Shown piece after piece: positions 5,268-13,800 of a stretch of DNA of 13,895 nucleotides. Within the stretch, counting starts at the first letter, position 1. Each line of letters opens with the position of its first letter. A program made the translations under genes and the position numbers. Under the pieces are notes generated by a model. It did no database searches and was not told where the DNA came from. It worked only from the letters and a program-made list of their open reading frames with translations. This DNA is from an uncultured Christensenellaceae bacterium (GTDB lineage: Bacteria; Bacillota; Clostridia; Christensenellales; Aristaeellaceae): positions 1 through 13,895 of the forward strand of contig CAJOPV010000138.1 of the NCBI GenBank assembly GCA_905236495.1, given 5' to 3'.

Positions 5268-8081
5268 TCATTCCTCCGCCCGGGTCATGCGGTAATAGAC
5301 GTTTTGCTTGACATGCAGCAGCGTCAGGCTCTTTTCCCCGCTGGAAATGATATTGAATACGTAGGCGGTTTCATCGGGCCGATCCCCTAAATGAATGGCG
5401 TAGGCGGAGGGCACGGTGTAATAGGAATCCCGCCCGTCGATGGTGCAGGTGCCGTCCTCCCGAAATTCCATGCGCACGCCCTTGGCGGTCTCCCATACGC
5501 CCATGATCTTATACACCGTTTTATTGAGCCGCTTGGCGCTGACGTCTTTATAATCCAATATTTCCTTGTAATATTTCAGGGCCTCGAAGGGCTGCTTCTG
5601 GGCGTAGAGGGCGTTGGCGTACTGGTAGCACGCCTCCCGATACATGCCGGGCAGGTTTTCGTAGGCAGGGGGCACATCCTCCCGGGACAGGGAGGAAAGC
5701 GCCTCCACCACGGCCTGATAATCCTTCTGATCCATGGCCTCCACCGCGGCGGCGTAAGCGTCGGCATAGTAGCGGTCGGCGCAGGCGGCGGATCGCTCTT
5801 TAGCGTCCTCATAATCCCCGGCCTGGGCGAACAGGGCGGCAGCCCGGCTCAAATCGCCCTGGGCCAGGGCGGTTTCGGCGGCCTGATAGGCCAGCTCCCG
5901 GCGCTTCTGCGCCGTATCGCCGTAGCCGTCGATGGCGGTATAGAGGGAAAGGGCCTCCTCGGTGGCCCCCGCCGCAGCCTTCTGCCCGGCGATGTGATAC
6001 ACGCATTCGCTGTACTGGGTTTTCGCGTCGGCGTAATCCCCCAGGGCCTCCAGGATGGTGCGGGCGGCTTCGTAATCCTCCTTTTCCATCAGGGATTTTG
6101 CCAGCAGATACCGGGCCTCAGACAGATGCTCCTGGGCGCTCTGGTAATCCCCCAGGGCTGCCAGGCGTTCCACCGCCTCCTCGTACTGCCCGGCGTCGAT
6201 GAGGCTCAGGGCCAGGCCGTAGCGGGCGGAGAGCAATTCTTCCTCGCTGTTCTTATAATCGGAAAGCCCTTCCAGCAGCCGGATGGCCTCTCCCCACTCC
6301 CGGGCGTTGATGCGGCGAATAGCCTCGTCATACTGGAGATTCTTCAATAAGTCGGCTGCGTCCTTGTAATCCGGGATGGTTTCCAGCAGGGCGATGGCCT
6401 CCGCCGCGTGACCGCTTTCCATGGCGGCAACGGCGGGGCGGTAGGCGCATTCCATTTTGGCTTCCCGGGCCTCCTCCAGGTCCGGGGCCAGATCAAAGAG
6501 GGCGACGGCGCTTTCGTATTCACCCTGCTCCATCATATCCAGGCCCATGCGGCAGTAGCATTGGGCCAACAGATCCTTGGAATCCAGATAGCCGCTGATC
6601 TTTTCCAGCATACCGGCGGCCTGGGCAAAATCCCCCTGCTCCATGGCGCTGACCGCCGGGGCGTACAGGCACCCCGCAGCCCGGCGGTAGGCGTCGGAAT
6701 AATCCCCTGCCAGGAGGAAGTATTCCGCAGCCGTTTCATAATCCTGGGATTCGTAATACTGATCCCCGGCGGCGTAATAGGCCTTCTGCAATTGCATTTC
6801 GCTGTCCCGGTATTCCCCCAGCTCCAGGAAATATTCCGCGGCGGTGAGAGGGTCGCCCCCGGTGAGGCTGGCGATCCCGGGGCGGTACAGGCATTCCAGG
6901 GCGTAGGTTTCAGCGCTTTGGTAGCTTCCCAGGGACAGGAATTTTTCCCGGGCGGCCTCGAAGCTGCCCTTTTCCATCAGGCCCTCCGCCCACCGATACA
7001 GGGCCAGGCGGCTTTTTTCTTCCGCGTCCTGATAGCCGGGCGCCTGGGCGTAGGCGGCAATGGCATCCTCCCAGCTGCCGGAGGCGAAGAGCTTTTCGGC
7101 ATACACGTACCGGGCTTCCAGGGCCCGCTCCCGGCTGTCCTTGTAATCCCCCAGGGCGTCAAAGCCGCTTTGGGCGGTGCGAAGAGAGGTATAGGTGCCC
7201 CCGTTCAGGGCGGACAGGGCGGCCCGGTAATCGCATTCCAGGGCCATATCGGCGCTGTCCCGGTAATCCTGAAGGGCCAGGAACTGCTCCTTGGCGGCGT
7301 CGTACTGGCTGTTTTCCAGGGCCCGGGAGGCCAGGGCGTAGCGGTAGTAGGGGATGCCGTGGAAATAAACGCCGTAGGCCAGGCCCGAGAGCACCAGGAC
7401 GGTGATGACGGCGGTGAGGATGATTTTCCTTCTGCGGCGGCGGCGGCGCTTTTGCTCCGCTTCCTCCTCGGCGGCGGCCCGGGCCTCCTCCCTCTCCCTT
7501 CGCTGCTGCTCCTCCAGGGCGCTTTGCCGGGCGAAGAGGATCTTTTCGATGGCGGCCTGGTTCAGCTTGGTGAAAATGCCATGCTTGTCCCGGCGGCAGC
7601 GGCGGCAGGTATCCTCTCTTGCGGCGTTGGGCCGGCCGCACACGCACACCCATACCGCCCCCTGATCGCTGGGGTAGCAGGAAGCGTCCGGCCCCGCCAG
7701 CTCCCGCATCACCTGCAAGCGCTGCCCCTGCAGAAGGGGAGAGGGCTTGTATTCGCTGGGCTCGGCGGCGCCCCGGCGCCATACGGTGCCGTCGGAAAAC
7801 CATACCTTTTCGATCAGCACCTCCAGGTCCCTGGCCTCGACGCCCTCCTCCAGGCTCACGGCAGTTTCAAACACGTGAAGCCCCGGGGCCTCCAGGCCCT
7901 GGATGCGCTCCACGTGCCGGGCGGTGAGGGCGCCCGCTTCGTCATAGCACAGCGCGCAAATCTGGAGGCTGGATACCTCCTTTTCCGCCAGGTTATAAAT
8001 CTGCATGGTGAGCACCGGGTATTGGGCGGTGGGCATCTTGCAATGCCACATTTCCACCGGGCAGGTCAAATCAATGCGCAT
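5268..8081 (-). CDS. Zinc-ribbon, single-TM protein with about 15 extracytoplasmic TPR-like repeats
   Basis: I do not recognise a named function for this 937-residue protein. Domains: an N-terminal beta-rich domain (1 to about 105); a RanBP2-type zinc ribbon with W144, C146, C148, N152, C159, C162; a charged coiled coil (about 170-216) ending in K-R7-K; one TM helix (about 220-242). After that come about 15 degenerate 36-42-residue helical repeats (about 248-845), each carrying a Leu-Gly-Asp-Tyr-x-Asp-Ser-like core, and a small C-terminal beta domain (about 855-937, GVWETAKGVRMEFREDGTC), lipocalin-like in appearance. The basic tract before the TM puts the zinc ribbon inside and the repeats outside. 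I chose the ATG at 8081, 10 bases after GGAGG; the GTG at 8090 is only 1 base from that site. It lies between the secreted protein and the acyltransferase genes, which suggests an envelope scaffold or sensor (inference). Confidence 0.85.
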   Translation of the reverse strand: MRIDLTCPVEMWHCKMPTAQYPVLTMQIYNLAEKEVSSLQICALCYDEAGALTARHVERIQGLEAPGLHVFETAVSLEEGVEARDLEVLIEKVWFSDGTVWRRGAAEPSEYKPSPLLQGQRLQVMRELAGPDASCYPSDQGAVWVCVCGRPNAAREDTCRRCRRDKHGIFTKLNQAAIEKILFARQSALEEQQRREREEARAAAEEEAEQKRRRRRRRKIILTAVITVLVLSGLAYGVYFHGIPYYRYALASRALENSQYDAAKEQFLALQDYRDSADMALECDYRAALSALNGGTYTSLRTAQSGFDALGDYKDSRERALEARYVYAEKLFASGSWEDAIAAYAQAPGYQDAEEKSRLALYRWAEGLMEKGSFEAAREKFLSLGSYQSAETYALECLYRPGIASLTGGDPLTAAEYFLELGEYRDSEMQLQKAYYAAGDQYYESQDYETAAEYFLLAGDYSDAYRRAAGCLYAPAVSAMEQGDFAQAAGMLEKISGYLDSKDLLAQCYCRMGLDMMEQGEYESAVALFDLAPDLEEAREAKMECAYRPAVAAMESGHAAEAIALLETIPDYKDAADLLKNLQYDEAIRRINAREWGEAIRLLEGLSDYKNSEEELLSARYGLALSLIDAGQYEEAVERLAALGDYQSAQEHLSEARYLLAKSLMEKEDYEAARTILEALGDYADAKTQYSECVYHIAGQKAAAGATEEALSLYTAIDGYGDTAQKRRELAYQAAETALAQGDLSRAAALFAQAGDYEDAKERSAACADRYYADAYAAAVEAMDQKDYQAVVEALSSLSREDVPPAYENLPGMYREACYQYANALYAQKQPFEALKYYKEILDYKDVSAKRLNKTVYKIMGVWETAKGVRMEFREDGTCTIDGRDSYYTVPSAYAIHLGDRPDETAYVFNIISSGEKSLTLLHVKQNVYYRMTRAEE
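5520..7340 (-). repeat. Tandem degenerate repeats coding DYxDS-type helical units
   Basis: The repeat region of the membrane protein shows tandem copies of about 110-125 bases. The core codes for Leu-Gly-Asp-Tyr-x-Asp-Ser or variants (LQDYRDS, LGDYKDS, LGEYRDS, LGDYADA, AGDYEDA, ILDYKDV). At DNA level the plus-strand string TAATCCCCCAGGGC recurs exactly at 6034-6047, 6145-6158 and 7144-7157. Most units have diverged, so this is an old expansion. Confidence 0.85.
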
Positions 8082-8127
8082 GGGGGCCACGCCTCCGTCG
8101 TTGAGAATGAAGCGGTGAAAACCGGGT

Positions 8128-9282
8128 TTAACGCATCAGCATGCGGGATTCCGTCAGCTCGCTGCCGGTGAAGACCAGATACCAGAGCACGGTCTGATCC
8201 TCGCTGACGGGGAAAGCATAGGTGATGGTGAGGGAACCGGCGGAGGAGGAGACCAGGCCGTAGGGCGCGGTTTCCCCGTCGCCGTAGAGGATCATTTCAT
8301 CCCCGGTCAGGGCGTTGCCCTCCGTCTGGGGGAAGCGGGCGACCACGGTGTAGGCGTAATCCCCTGCCCGCACGCCCCGGGGGCCCTCGAAATCGGGATC
8401 GGTGACGATGAGGGCGTCCACCCGGCTGAACCGCTTCTCCGCGCTGTAAAGGAACTGGGCGGCGACGCCCTCCCAGGAAAGCCTGCGGAAGTATTCGCCG
8501 GTGGAATCCTCCGTCCATTCGTCGGACTGGGGCTCGCCGAAGGCGGCAATGGCATCCTCCGGGGTCAGGTCCAGGAAATCGATGCCGGAGAAGGAAAGAT
8601 CCTCCCGCTGGAAGGGGGCGGCTACCACCTCGGGGCTGTGGGCGTAATCAAAATACGCGGTATTTTCCTGCATTTCGCCGACGCTGCTCAGCGTTTCCTG
8701 CACGTCGGCATCTTCCGCCAGGGTCTGCATGCCCAGGATGCGGATATCCACGATGCTCCCCTGATCCAGCCCGTAATAGACGCCGCACTCGATGACGCCG
8801 TCCCGGGTCCAGGATTCCACCAGATGGCACACCAGGCTGATCCGCTGGCCTTCCCGCTGCACATAGCCCAGGGACATTTCGGGCATTTCTCCCCGGATAT
8901 AGAGCGCCGCGTCGTACCGGGTGCCGGAAAGCTGAGGGTTATCGTTGGGATAGGCGGCAAGCAGCGCGTCCAGGGAATCGCCGATCTTCAGGCCCCGCAG
9001 ATCCTCCTGCCCGGGCTGGATCACGGCCCCCAGCAGGGCGGTGCTGTCGGTGAATTCCTCGTCGGCGATCATCAGGATGGCTTCGGGGCTTTGGGCCCAA
9101 TAGGCGCCGTCCGCTTCCTCCACAGTCAGGTCCTGGGAGGAAAGGGCGTCCTTCGCCAGGGCGGACAGGAACAGGTCCAATTCCTCATAGGTCAGGGGGG
9201 CGCTTTCCTCCGCGCCGATTTCCGCTAAGGCGGGGACGGTGAAAAGGGACAGGATCATCAGCAGTGCGATCAGCTTTTTCAT
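8128..9282 (-). CDS. Secreted protein of unknown function with signal peptide
   Basis: A 384-residue protein with a clear Sec signal peptide: MKK, a hydrophobic core IALLMILSLFTVP and an ALA cleavage site after residue 20. There is no lipobox, so it is probably released or wall-associated rather than a lipoprotein. The mature part is acidic and beta-rich. Two similar motifs stand out: LRGLKIGDSLDALLAAYP (95-112) and GPRGVRAGDYAYTVVARFP (300-318). Together with DAIAAFGEP (243-251) they recall the 'G-x-x-x-GD...V...yP' signature of small BamE/SmpA-like or anti-sigma-partner beta domains; I do not claim that homology. AAAGGAG lies 8 bases before the ATG at 9282, 18 bases after the phosphorylase stop. 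The TPR-like membrane protein starts 46 bases downstream, and the two may interact outside the membrane. Confidence 0.85.
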   Translation of the reverse strand: MKKLIALLMILSLFTVPALAEIGAEESAPLTYEELDLFLSALAKDALSSQDLTVEEADGAYWAQSPEAILMIADEEFTDSTALLGAVIQPGQEDLRGLKIGDSLDALLAAYPNDNPQLSGTRYDAALYIRGEMPEMSLGYVQREGQRISLVCHLVESWTRDGVIECGVYYGLDQGSIVDIRILGMQTLAEDADVQETLSSVGEMQENTAYFDYAHSPEVVAAPFQREDLSFSGIDFLDLTPEDAIAAFGEPQSDEWTEDSTGEYFRRLSWEGVAAQFLYSAEKRFSRVDALIVTDPDFEGPRGVRAGDYAYTVVARFPQTEGNALTGDEMILYGDGETAPYGLVSSSAGSLTITYAFPVSEDQTVLWYLVFTGSELTESRMLMR

Positions 9283-9300
9283 ATCGGTTTTCTCCTTTTA

Positions 9301-10629
9301 TTATGCGTTCAGGGACTTCACGCCCTCGGGCGTTACCAGCGCGTATAAGAGCCGGGCCGGGGGAACGGGGGCGGGGGAGAAGGAGAGGGCGGCAAGGATA
9401 TCCTGCTCCGCCTGCCGGGCGCTTTCCCCGGTGCGGGGATGCAGCGTGGCGATCAAATCGCCCTTTTCCACCCGATCCCCGATCCGCTTATCCATTACGA
9501 ACCCCACGGCGGGATCGATCACATCATCCTTTTTCGCCCGGCCCGCGCCCATCCGCTGGGCGGCGAAGCCCAGGGCCGCGCCGTTGACGTGGCACAGATA
9601 CCCGCTTCGGTCGGACAAGACCGGCACGGTCCCATCCACATGGGGCAGCCGTGTCACGTCGCTGCACACCCGAGGGTCGCCCCCCTGGGCGGCGATCATT
9701 TCCTGGAATTTGCGCAGGCCCGCCCCGCTGTCCAGGGCTTCGTTCAGCTTTTGCAGGGCTTTCTCTTCCGTATCCGCCAGGCCGGAGGCCAAAAGCATCT
9801 GGGCCCCCAGGAACAGGGATACCCTTTTCAGCGGCCCGCCGCCCCGGCCCGACAGGATATCGATGGCCTCCTTTACCTCCAGGGCGTTGCCCACGTGGCT
9901 GCCCAGAGGCTCCTCCATGCCGGAGATCACCGCCACCACCTTCCGGCCCGCCAGCGCGCCGATATCCGCCAGGGCCTTCGCAAGCGCCATGGAATCCTCC
10001 AGGGCGGGCATCACGGCCCCGGCCCCGGTCTTTACATCCAGCACGATGGCCTGGCAGCCCCCGGCGAATTTTTTGCTCAGGATGCTGCTGACGATAAGGG
10101 GGATGGAATCCACCGTGGCGGTGACGTCCCGAAGGGCGTAGAGCCGCTTGTCCGCCGGGGCCAGCTGGGCGCTTTGGCCCACCACCGCGCAGCCCACGCG
10201 CCGCACGATGGATACGAATTCCTCCTCCGGCAAGGTGGTGCGCATGCCGGGGATGCTTTCCAGCTTATCCACCGTGCCCCCGGTGTGGCCCAGGCCCCGC
10301 CCGCTCATTTTCAGCACCTTGCCGCCGCAGGCCGCTACCAGGGGGGCCAGGATCAGGGTGGTGGTATCGCCCACGCCGCCGGTGGAATGCTTATCCACCG
10401 CCACGCCCCCCACGTCCGGGGTCAGCATATGCCCGGAGCGGGCCATCGCCATGGTGAGCTGGGCCGTTTCCTCCGCGTTCATGCCCTTGAGGCGAATCGC
10501 CATCAGCAGGGCGGACAGCTGATAATCCGGGATGGCGCCGTCGGCGGCCCCCCGGACGAAGAAGGCGATCTCCTCCCGGCTCAGCGCCTGCCCCAGCTTT
10601 TTATGCTCCAGAATGGAAAGTATATCCAT
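9301..10629 (-). CDS. pdp: Pyrimidine-nucleoside phosphorylase
   Basis: A 442-residue cytosolic enzyme that cleaves uridine, thymidine or deoxyuridine with phosphate to give the free base and (deoxy)ribose-1-phosphate, in pyrimidine salvage. Motifs: the phosphate site KHSTGGVGD (80-88); the family signature from Lys107 through SGRGLGHTGGT (109-119) to DKLESIPG (121-128); and the base-binding residues Arg167, Ser182, Lys186 in ALRDVTATVDSIPLIVSS and its flank. The C-terminal alpha/beta domain is complete, and the length fits the family (about 430-440). AAAGGA precedes the ATG at 10629, and a promoter lies at 10669-10697. It is the first gene of the operon ahead of the envelope genes. deoA-type thymidine phosphorylase is the alternative; the sequence resembles Gram-positive pdp more closely, and I cannot set specificity by eye. 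Confidence 0.95.
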   Translation of the reverse strand: MDILSILEHKKLGQALSREEIAFFVRGAADGAIPDYQLSALLMAIRLKGMNAEETAQLTMAMARSGHMLTPDVGGVAVDKHSTGGVGDTTTLILAPLVAACGGKVLKMSGRGLGHTGGTVDKLESIPGMRTTLPEEEFVSIVRRVGCAVVGQSAQLAPADKRLYALRDVTATVDSIPLIVSSILSKKFAGGCQAIVLDVKTGAGAVMPALEDSMALAKALADIGALAGRKVVAVISGMEEPLGSHVGNALEVKEAIDILSGRGGGPLKRVSLFLGAQMLLASGLADTEEKALQKLNEALDSGAGLRKFQEMIAAQGGDPRVCSDVTRLPHVDGTVPVLSDRSGYLCHVNGAALGFAAQRMGAGRAKKDDVIDPAVGFVMDKRIGDRVEKGDLIATLHPRTGESARQAEQDILAALSFSPAPVPPARLLYALVTPEGVKSLNA

Positions 10630-10668
10630 GCAGTTATTCCTTTCCTTATTATAAAGAGATACGCATAC

Positions 10669-10697
10669 AGTATAGCATACTTCTTTCCCCCCGTAAA
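10669..10697 (-). promoter_or_regulatory. Promoter of the pdp-envelope operon
   Basis: On the minus strand: -35 TTTACG (10697 to 10692, 4 of 6), a 17-base spacer and -10 TATACT (10674 to 10669, 5 of 6), with TGC upstream giving an extended -10. The predicted start near 10662 leaves a leader of about 33 bases. No other promoter is evident within the four-gene operon. Confidence 0.65.
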
Positions 10698-10701
10698 GCG
10701 A

Positions 10702-10709
10702 ATCGACAA
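10702..10709 (-). promoter_or_regulatory. Possible Spo0A box
   Basis: The minus strand reads TTGTCGAT, one mismatch from the Spo0A box TTGTCGAA, 4 bases upstream of the pdp -35. The organism carries spoIVA, so Spo0A is expected. One 8-base near-match is weak evidence. Confidence 0.2.
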
Positions 10710-10727
10710 AATATTGCCCAAAAAATG

Positions 10728-10766
10728 TGTAACAAATTTAAGAAAGTACTTGACGCTGTAACAAAT
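10728..10766. repeat. 10-base direct repeat at the divergent promoters
   Basis: TGTAACAAAT occurs exactly at 10728-10737 and 10757-10766, 29 bases start to start, in an otherwise AT-rich region between the two divergent promoters. The second copy lies inside the spacer of the SH3-protein promoter. This is a candidate operator for an unknown regulator. Confidence 0.45.
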
Positions 10767-10778
10767 ATGTAATACAAT
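10750..10778 (+). promoter_or_regulatory. Promoter of the multi-SH3 secreted protein
   Basis: -35 TTGACG (10750-10755, 5 of 6), a 17-base spacer and -10 TACAAT (10773-10778, 5 of 6). The predicted start near 10785 gives a leader of about 90 bases before the ATG at 10874. It is divergent from the pdp promoter, with 52 bases between the two -35 boxes. Confidence 0.75.
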
Positions 10779-10779
10779 G

Positions 10780-10846
10780 CAAAAGAAGGATTCTATTCTT
10801 CTTTTGGCGTGCTTATTTGTCCGCGTTCGGCACGCGGGCGCCCAAA
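10780..10846 (+). promoter_or_regulatory. Structured 5' leader with competing hairpins
   Basis: Hairpin one: C10780 plus AAAAGAAG (10781-10788) pairs with CTTCTTTT (10798-10805) plus G10806. Its right arm overlaps a second possible stem in which TTTGG and CGTGC (10803-10812) pair with GCACG (10830-10834) and CCAAA (10842-10846) across a bulge. A third stem, CCGCG (10821-10825) with CGCGG near 10833-10837, conflicts with the second. No known riboswitch consensus was recognised. Mutually exclusive stems make a regulatory leader possible but unproven. Confidence 0.3.
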
Positions 10847-10873
10847 TACGAGTTGGATGGGGTGTCGGTCTGT

Positions 10874-13800
10874 ATGAAGCAAACGGGTATGTTCAAGCGG
10901 TTGATTTCCCTGGCGCTGATGGCGGTGATGCTGCTGTCGGCTGTGCCGGTATCCGCCCAGGGGGAGGAGGAAGGGCGCTTTGGCGTCATTATGATCTATA
11001 ATTCCTCCACCGATCGGACGGTGTATTTCCGTCCGCAGCCCGGCTCGTCCAATTACCTGAGCAAGATCGACGAGTACGACGTGGTGAAGATCCTGGAGGA
11101 ATCCACGGTCAAGGGCGTCAAATGGTATAAATGCTTCCATTGGCGCAGCGAAAAAGAAGGATACGTGATGGCGGAATTCGTCCAGGAGATGACCGCCTGC
11201 GAAAAAGCCGACTGGTCCTATGCCACGGGGGGCACCTATCATACCTCCCGCCGAAGCGGCAGCGCCGCCGGCAACCAGAATTACGGCGCTTCCTATACCG
11301 CCGGCAGCTCCGATTGGACGGGCTACCTGCGGGTGACCGCCCAGAACCCCGTTGTATATAACGAAAACGGCACCGCCATGGCTGCCGCTAATTACAGCGG
11401 AAAAATCGCCCAGGGCGATACCGTGCTCTATCGGAAAGAAACCTTTGACCGGGGCGTTTCCGCCACGGCCCAGATCTATAACCCCAATACCGGGCTGACC
11501 GGCTACCTGCGCAGCGATTCCTACGCCTATACCGGGCAATCCAGCGATCAGATCGGCGTGGGCAGCAGCACCGTGGACGGGCGCGCCCTGGGCGGCCTGA
11601 CGACCACCAAAATCGCCGGCTCCTATGTGTCTCCCGGCGCCATCGGCATTGCGACTTCGGGGAGCAGCTATTATCTGGAGGTGCCCGCCGGAACCAACCT
11701 GGTTTATTTCCAGGAGGTCAAGGATTTTATGGGCTATAACTGGGCGCTGGTGCGCTATCGGGGCAAGGGCTTTTACCTGCGCAGCGACGCCTACTCCGTG
11801 GCGGAAAGCTACTTTACCGCCGCCGCCGCGCCTACCCAGGCCCCTGTGACCCAGAGCACCATCGCGGCCCCCTCCGCGGTGGCTTCCCCCGCCCCCACCG
11901 TCGTATCCGGCACCCGGATGGGCTATATCGTTATCAATAATACCACCACCAACCGGGTGGTGAATTTCCGGCCCAAGCCCGGCTCCACCGATTATCTGGA
12001 TCAGCTGCCCGAATACCGGGTGGTGGAGATTCTGGCGGATACCGCCTATAACAAGACCGCCTGGTATCAGGCCAAGCCCTGGGGCGAAAGAACCACGGGC
12101 TACATCATGGCGGAATTCGTGCATGAGATGAACGCAGCGGAGCTGGCGGACTGGCAGACCGTGCGGGGACAGACCTATCGCCCCGGCACCGTGCAGGCCA
12201 CTTCGGCCCCCACCGCCGCGCCTACCCTGGCCCCCGTTACGCAGACCACCATCGCCCCGGCAGCCACCCTGGTGCCCGCCTCCGCGGCCCTGGGCTATAT
12301 CCGCACCGTGGCGGATAAGGTGAACCTGCGCCAGACCCCCAGCGGCACCATCCTCAACGAAAACAACCAGATCCCCCTGGGCACGGTGCTGGCCTATTAC
12401 AACATCGTCCAGTTCGACGAATACGACTGGGCCCAGGTGAATTACGACGGCAAGACGGGCTACGTCCGCTCCGACTGCTATAAGATCAGCGACGCTCAGG
12501 GCAACCTGATTGCCAATGCCGACAGCGCCTCCTCCCCGGTGATGACGGAATACGGCACCTACGGGCGCACCACGGCGGATAACGTGTTTTTCCGCAAATC
12601 CATGAACGTGAACGGCGATTTCTGGGCCCGGCTGCCTCAGAACTGGGTGCTGGAGGTGCTGGGCAGCGAGACCCGGGGCAATGTGGTGTGGTATAAGGTG
12701 CGGGGCGGCATCCCCACCAATCCGGGACGCACCTACACCGGCTACGTTCACGGCAATTTCTTCACCGTGATCCAGTCCGCCGCCACCCAAGTGCCCGCCG
12801 TGCCGGATGTGGAGAGCAATTACGGCCTCATTACTTTGGACGCCATCAACCTGCGCCAGACTGCCGGGGGCACCCCCATTACCGCCCTGCGGGCCAATAC
12901 CGTGGTGAATATCATCGCCAAGCCCGCCGGGAATACCGCCAACGACTGGTATTATATCGAGACTGCGGGCAATTACGGCTACGTGCCCGCCACCTCCCTG
13001 CGGGTGCTGAGCCAGGCGGAGCTGAGCGGCTATACGCTGCCCGCGGCTCCCGCTGCCGCGCCTACCCAGGCCCCCGCCGCAGGCGGCACGGGCTTTGTAA
13101 AAACCATCCTGCGCAGCGTGAATATCCGCAAGACCCCCGGCGGCACTGTGCTGACCCCCCGGGATCAGGACAAGATCCCCGTCAATACGGTGATGGCTTA
13201 CAGCGCCGGGCCCGTGCAGTCGGATAACTATAACTGGGTGCTGGTGACCTATAACGGCATCACGGGCTATGTGCGGTCCGACTGCTGGGTGTATTGCGAC
13301 GCAAACGGCAATACCGCCGCCCCCGCGCCTACCGCAGCGCCTACCGCCGCCCCCGTCGTTACCGTCGCCCCCACCTCCGGCGCGGCGCCTCTGGGCTATA
13401 TCCGCCTCATCAAGGGCGGCGTGAACGTGCGCAATGCCCCGTGGAAGACCTCCATGGGCCAGCTTCCCCGGGATACCGTGCTGCCCTATTACAGCGTGAC
13501 CTACTATAACGGCACCGAGCTTTGGTATCAGATCTATTCCAGCCAGCTCAACGCCTACGGCTATGTGCTGGGCTCCATGGCTCAGCTCGTCAGCAGCAGC
13601 GCCGCCCAGCCCACCGCCACCCCCGCCCCCGGGCAAACCGTGACGACGGGGTATGTGGCCACCACCGCTTCCTCCGTGTGGCTGCGCCTGAAGCCGGAAG
13701 TGAACGCGGAAACCGCCGGGCAGGTGAAGAATAAGGGCACTGTGCTGCCCATGACCGGCGCGCCTGTGGTGAATGTCAATTACACCTGGTATCCCGTCCA

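Noticed and set aside
5520..7340. CRISPR-like periodic repeat
   Set aside because: The period lies inside one long open frame and the units are degenerate and protein-coding, without constant spacers.
6408..8171. Open frame of 587 codons on the plus strand opposite the repeat protein
   Set aside because: Low-complexity Gly/Ala/Val/Leu composition, no domain, and fully antisense to a well-supported gene.
9439..10761. Open frame of 440 codons on the plus strand opposite pdp
   Set aside because: Antisense to an enzyme with all family motifs; the translation is His/Gln/Gly-rich and resembles nothing known.
10785..10873. Cyclic-di-GMP or cyclic-di-AMP riboswitch ahead of the SH3 gene
   Set aside because: The leader is short and lacks the conserved blocks I know for those classes; only generic stems are visible.
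10793..13636. Open frame of 947 codons on the minus strand across the SH3 gene
   Set aside because: It mirrors the GC-rich codon pattern of the plus-strand gene and has an artefact-like Gly/His/Ala-rich composition with no domain. The plus frame has a signal peptide and clear SH3 modules.
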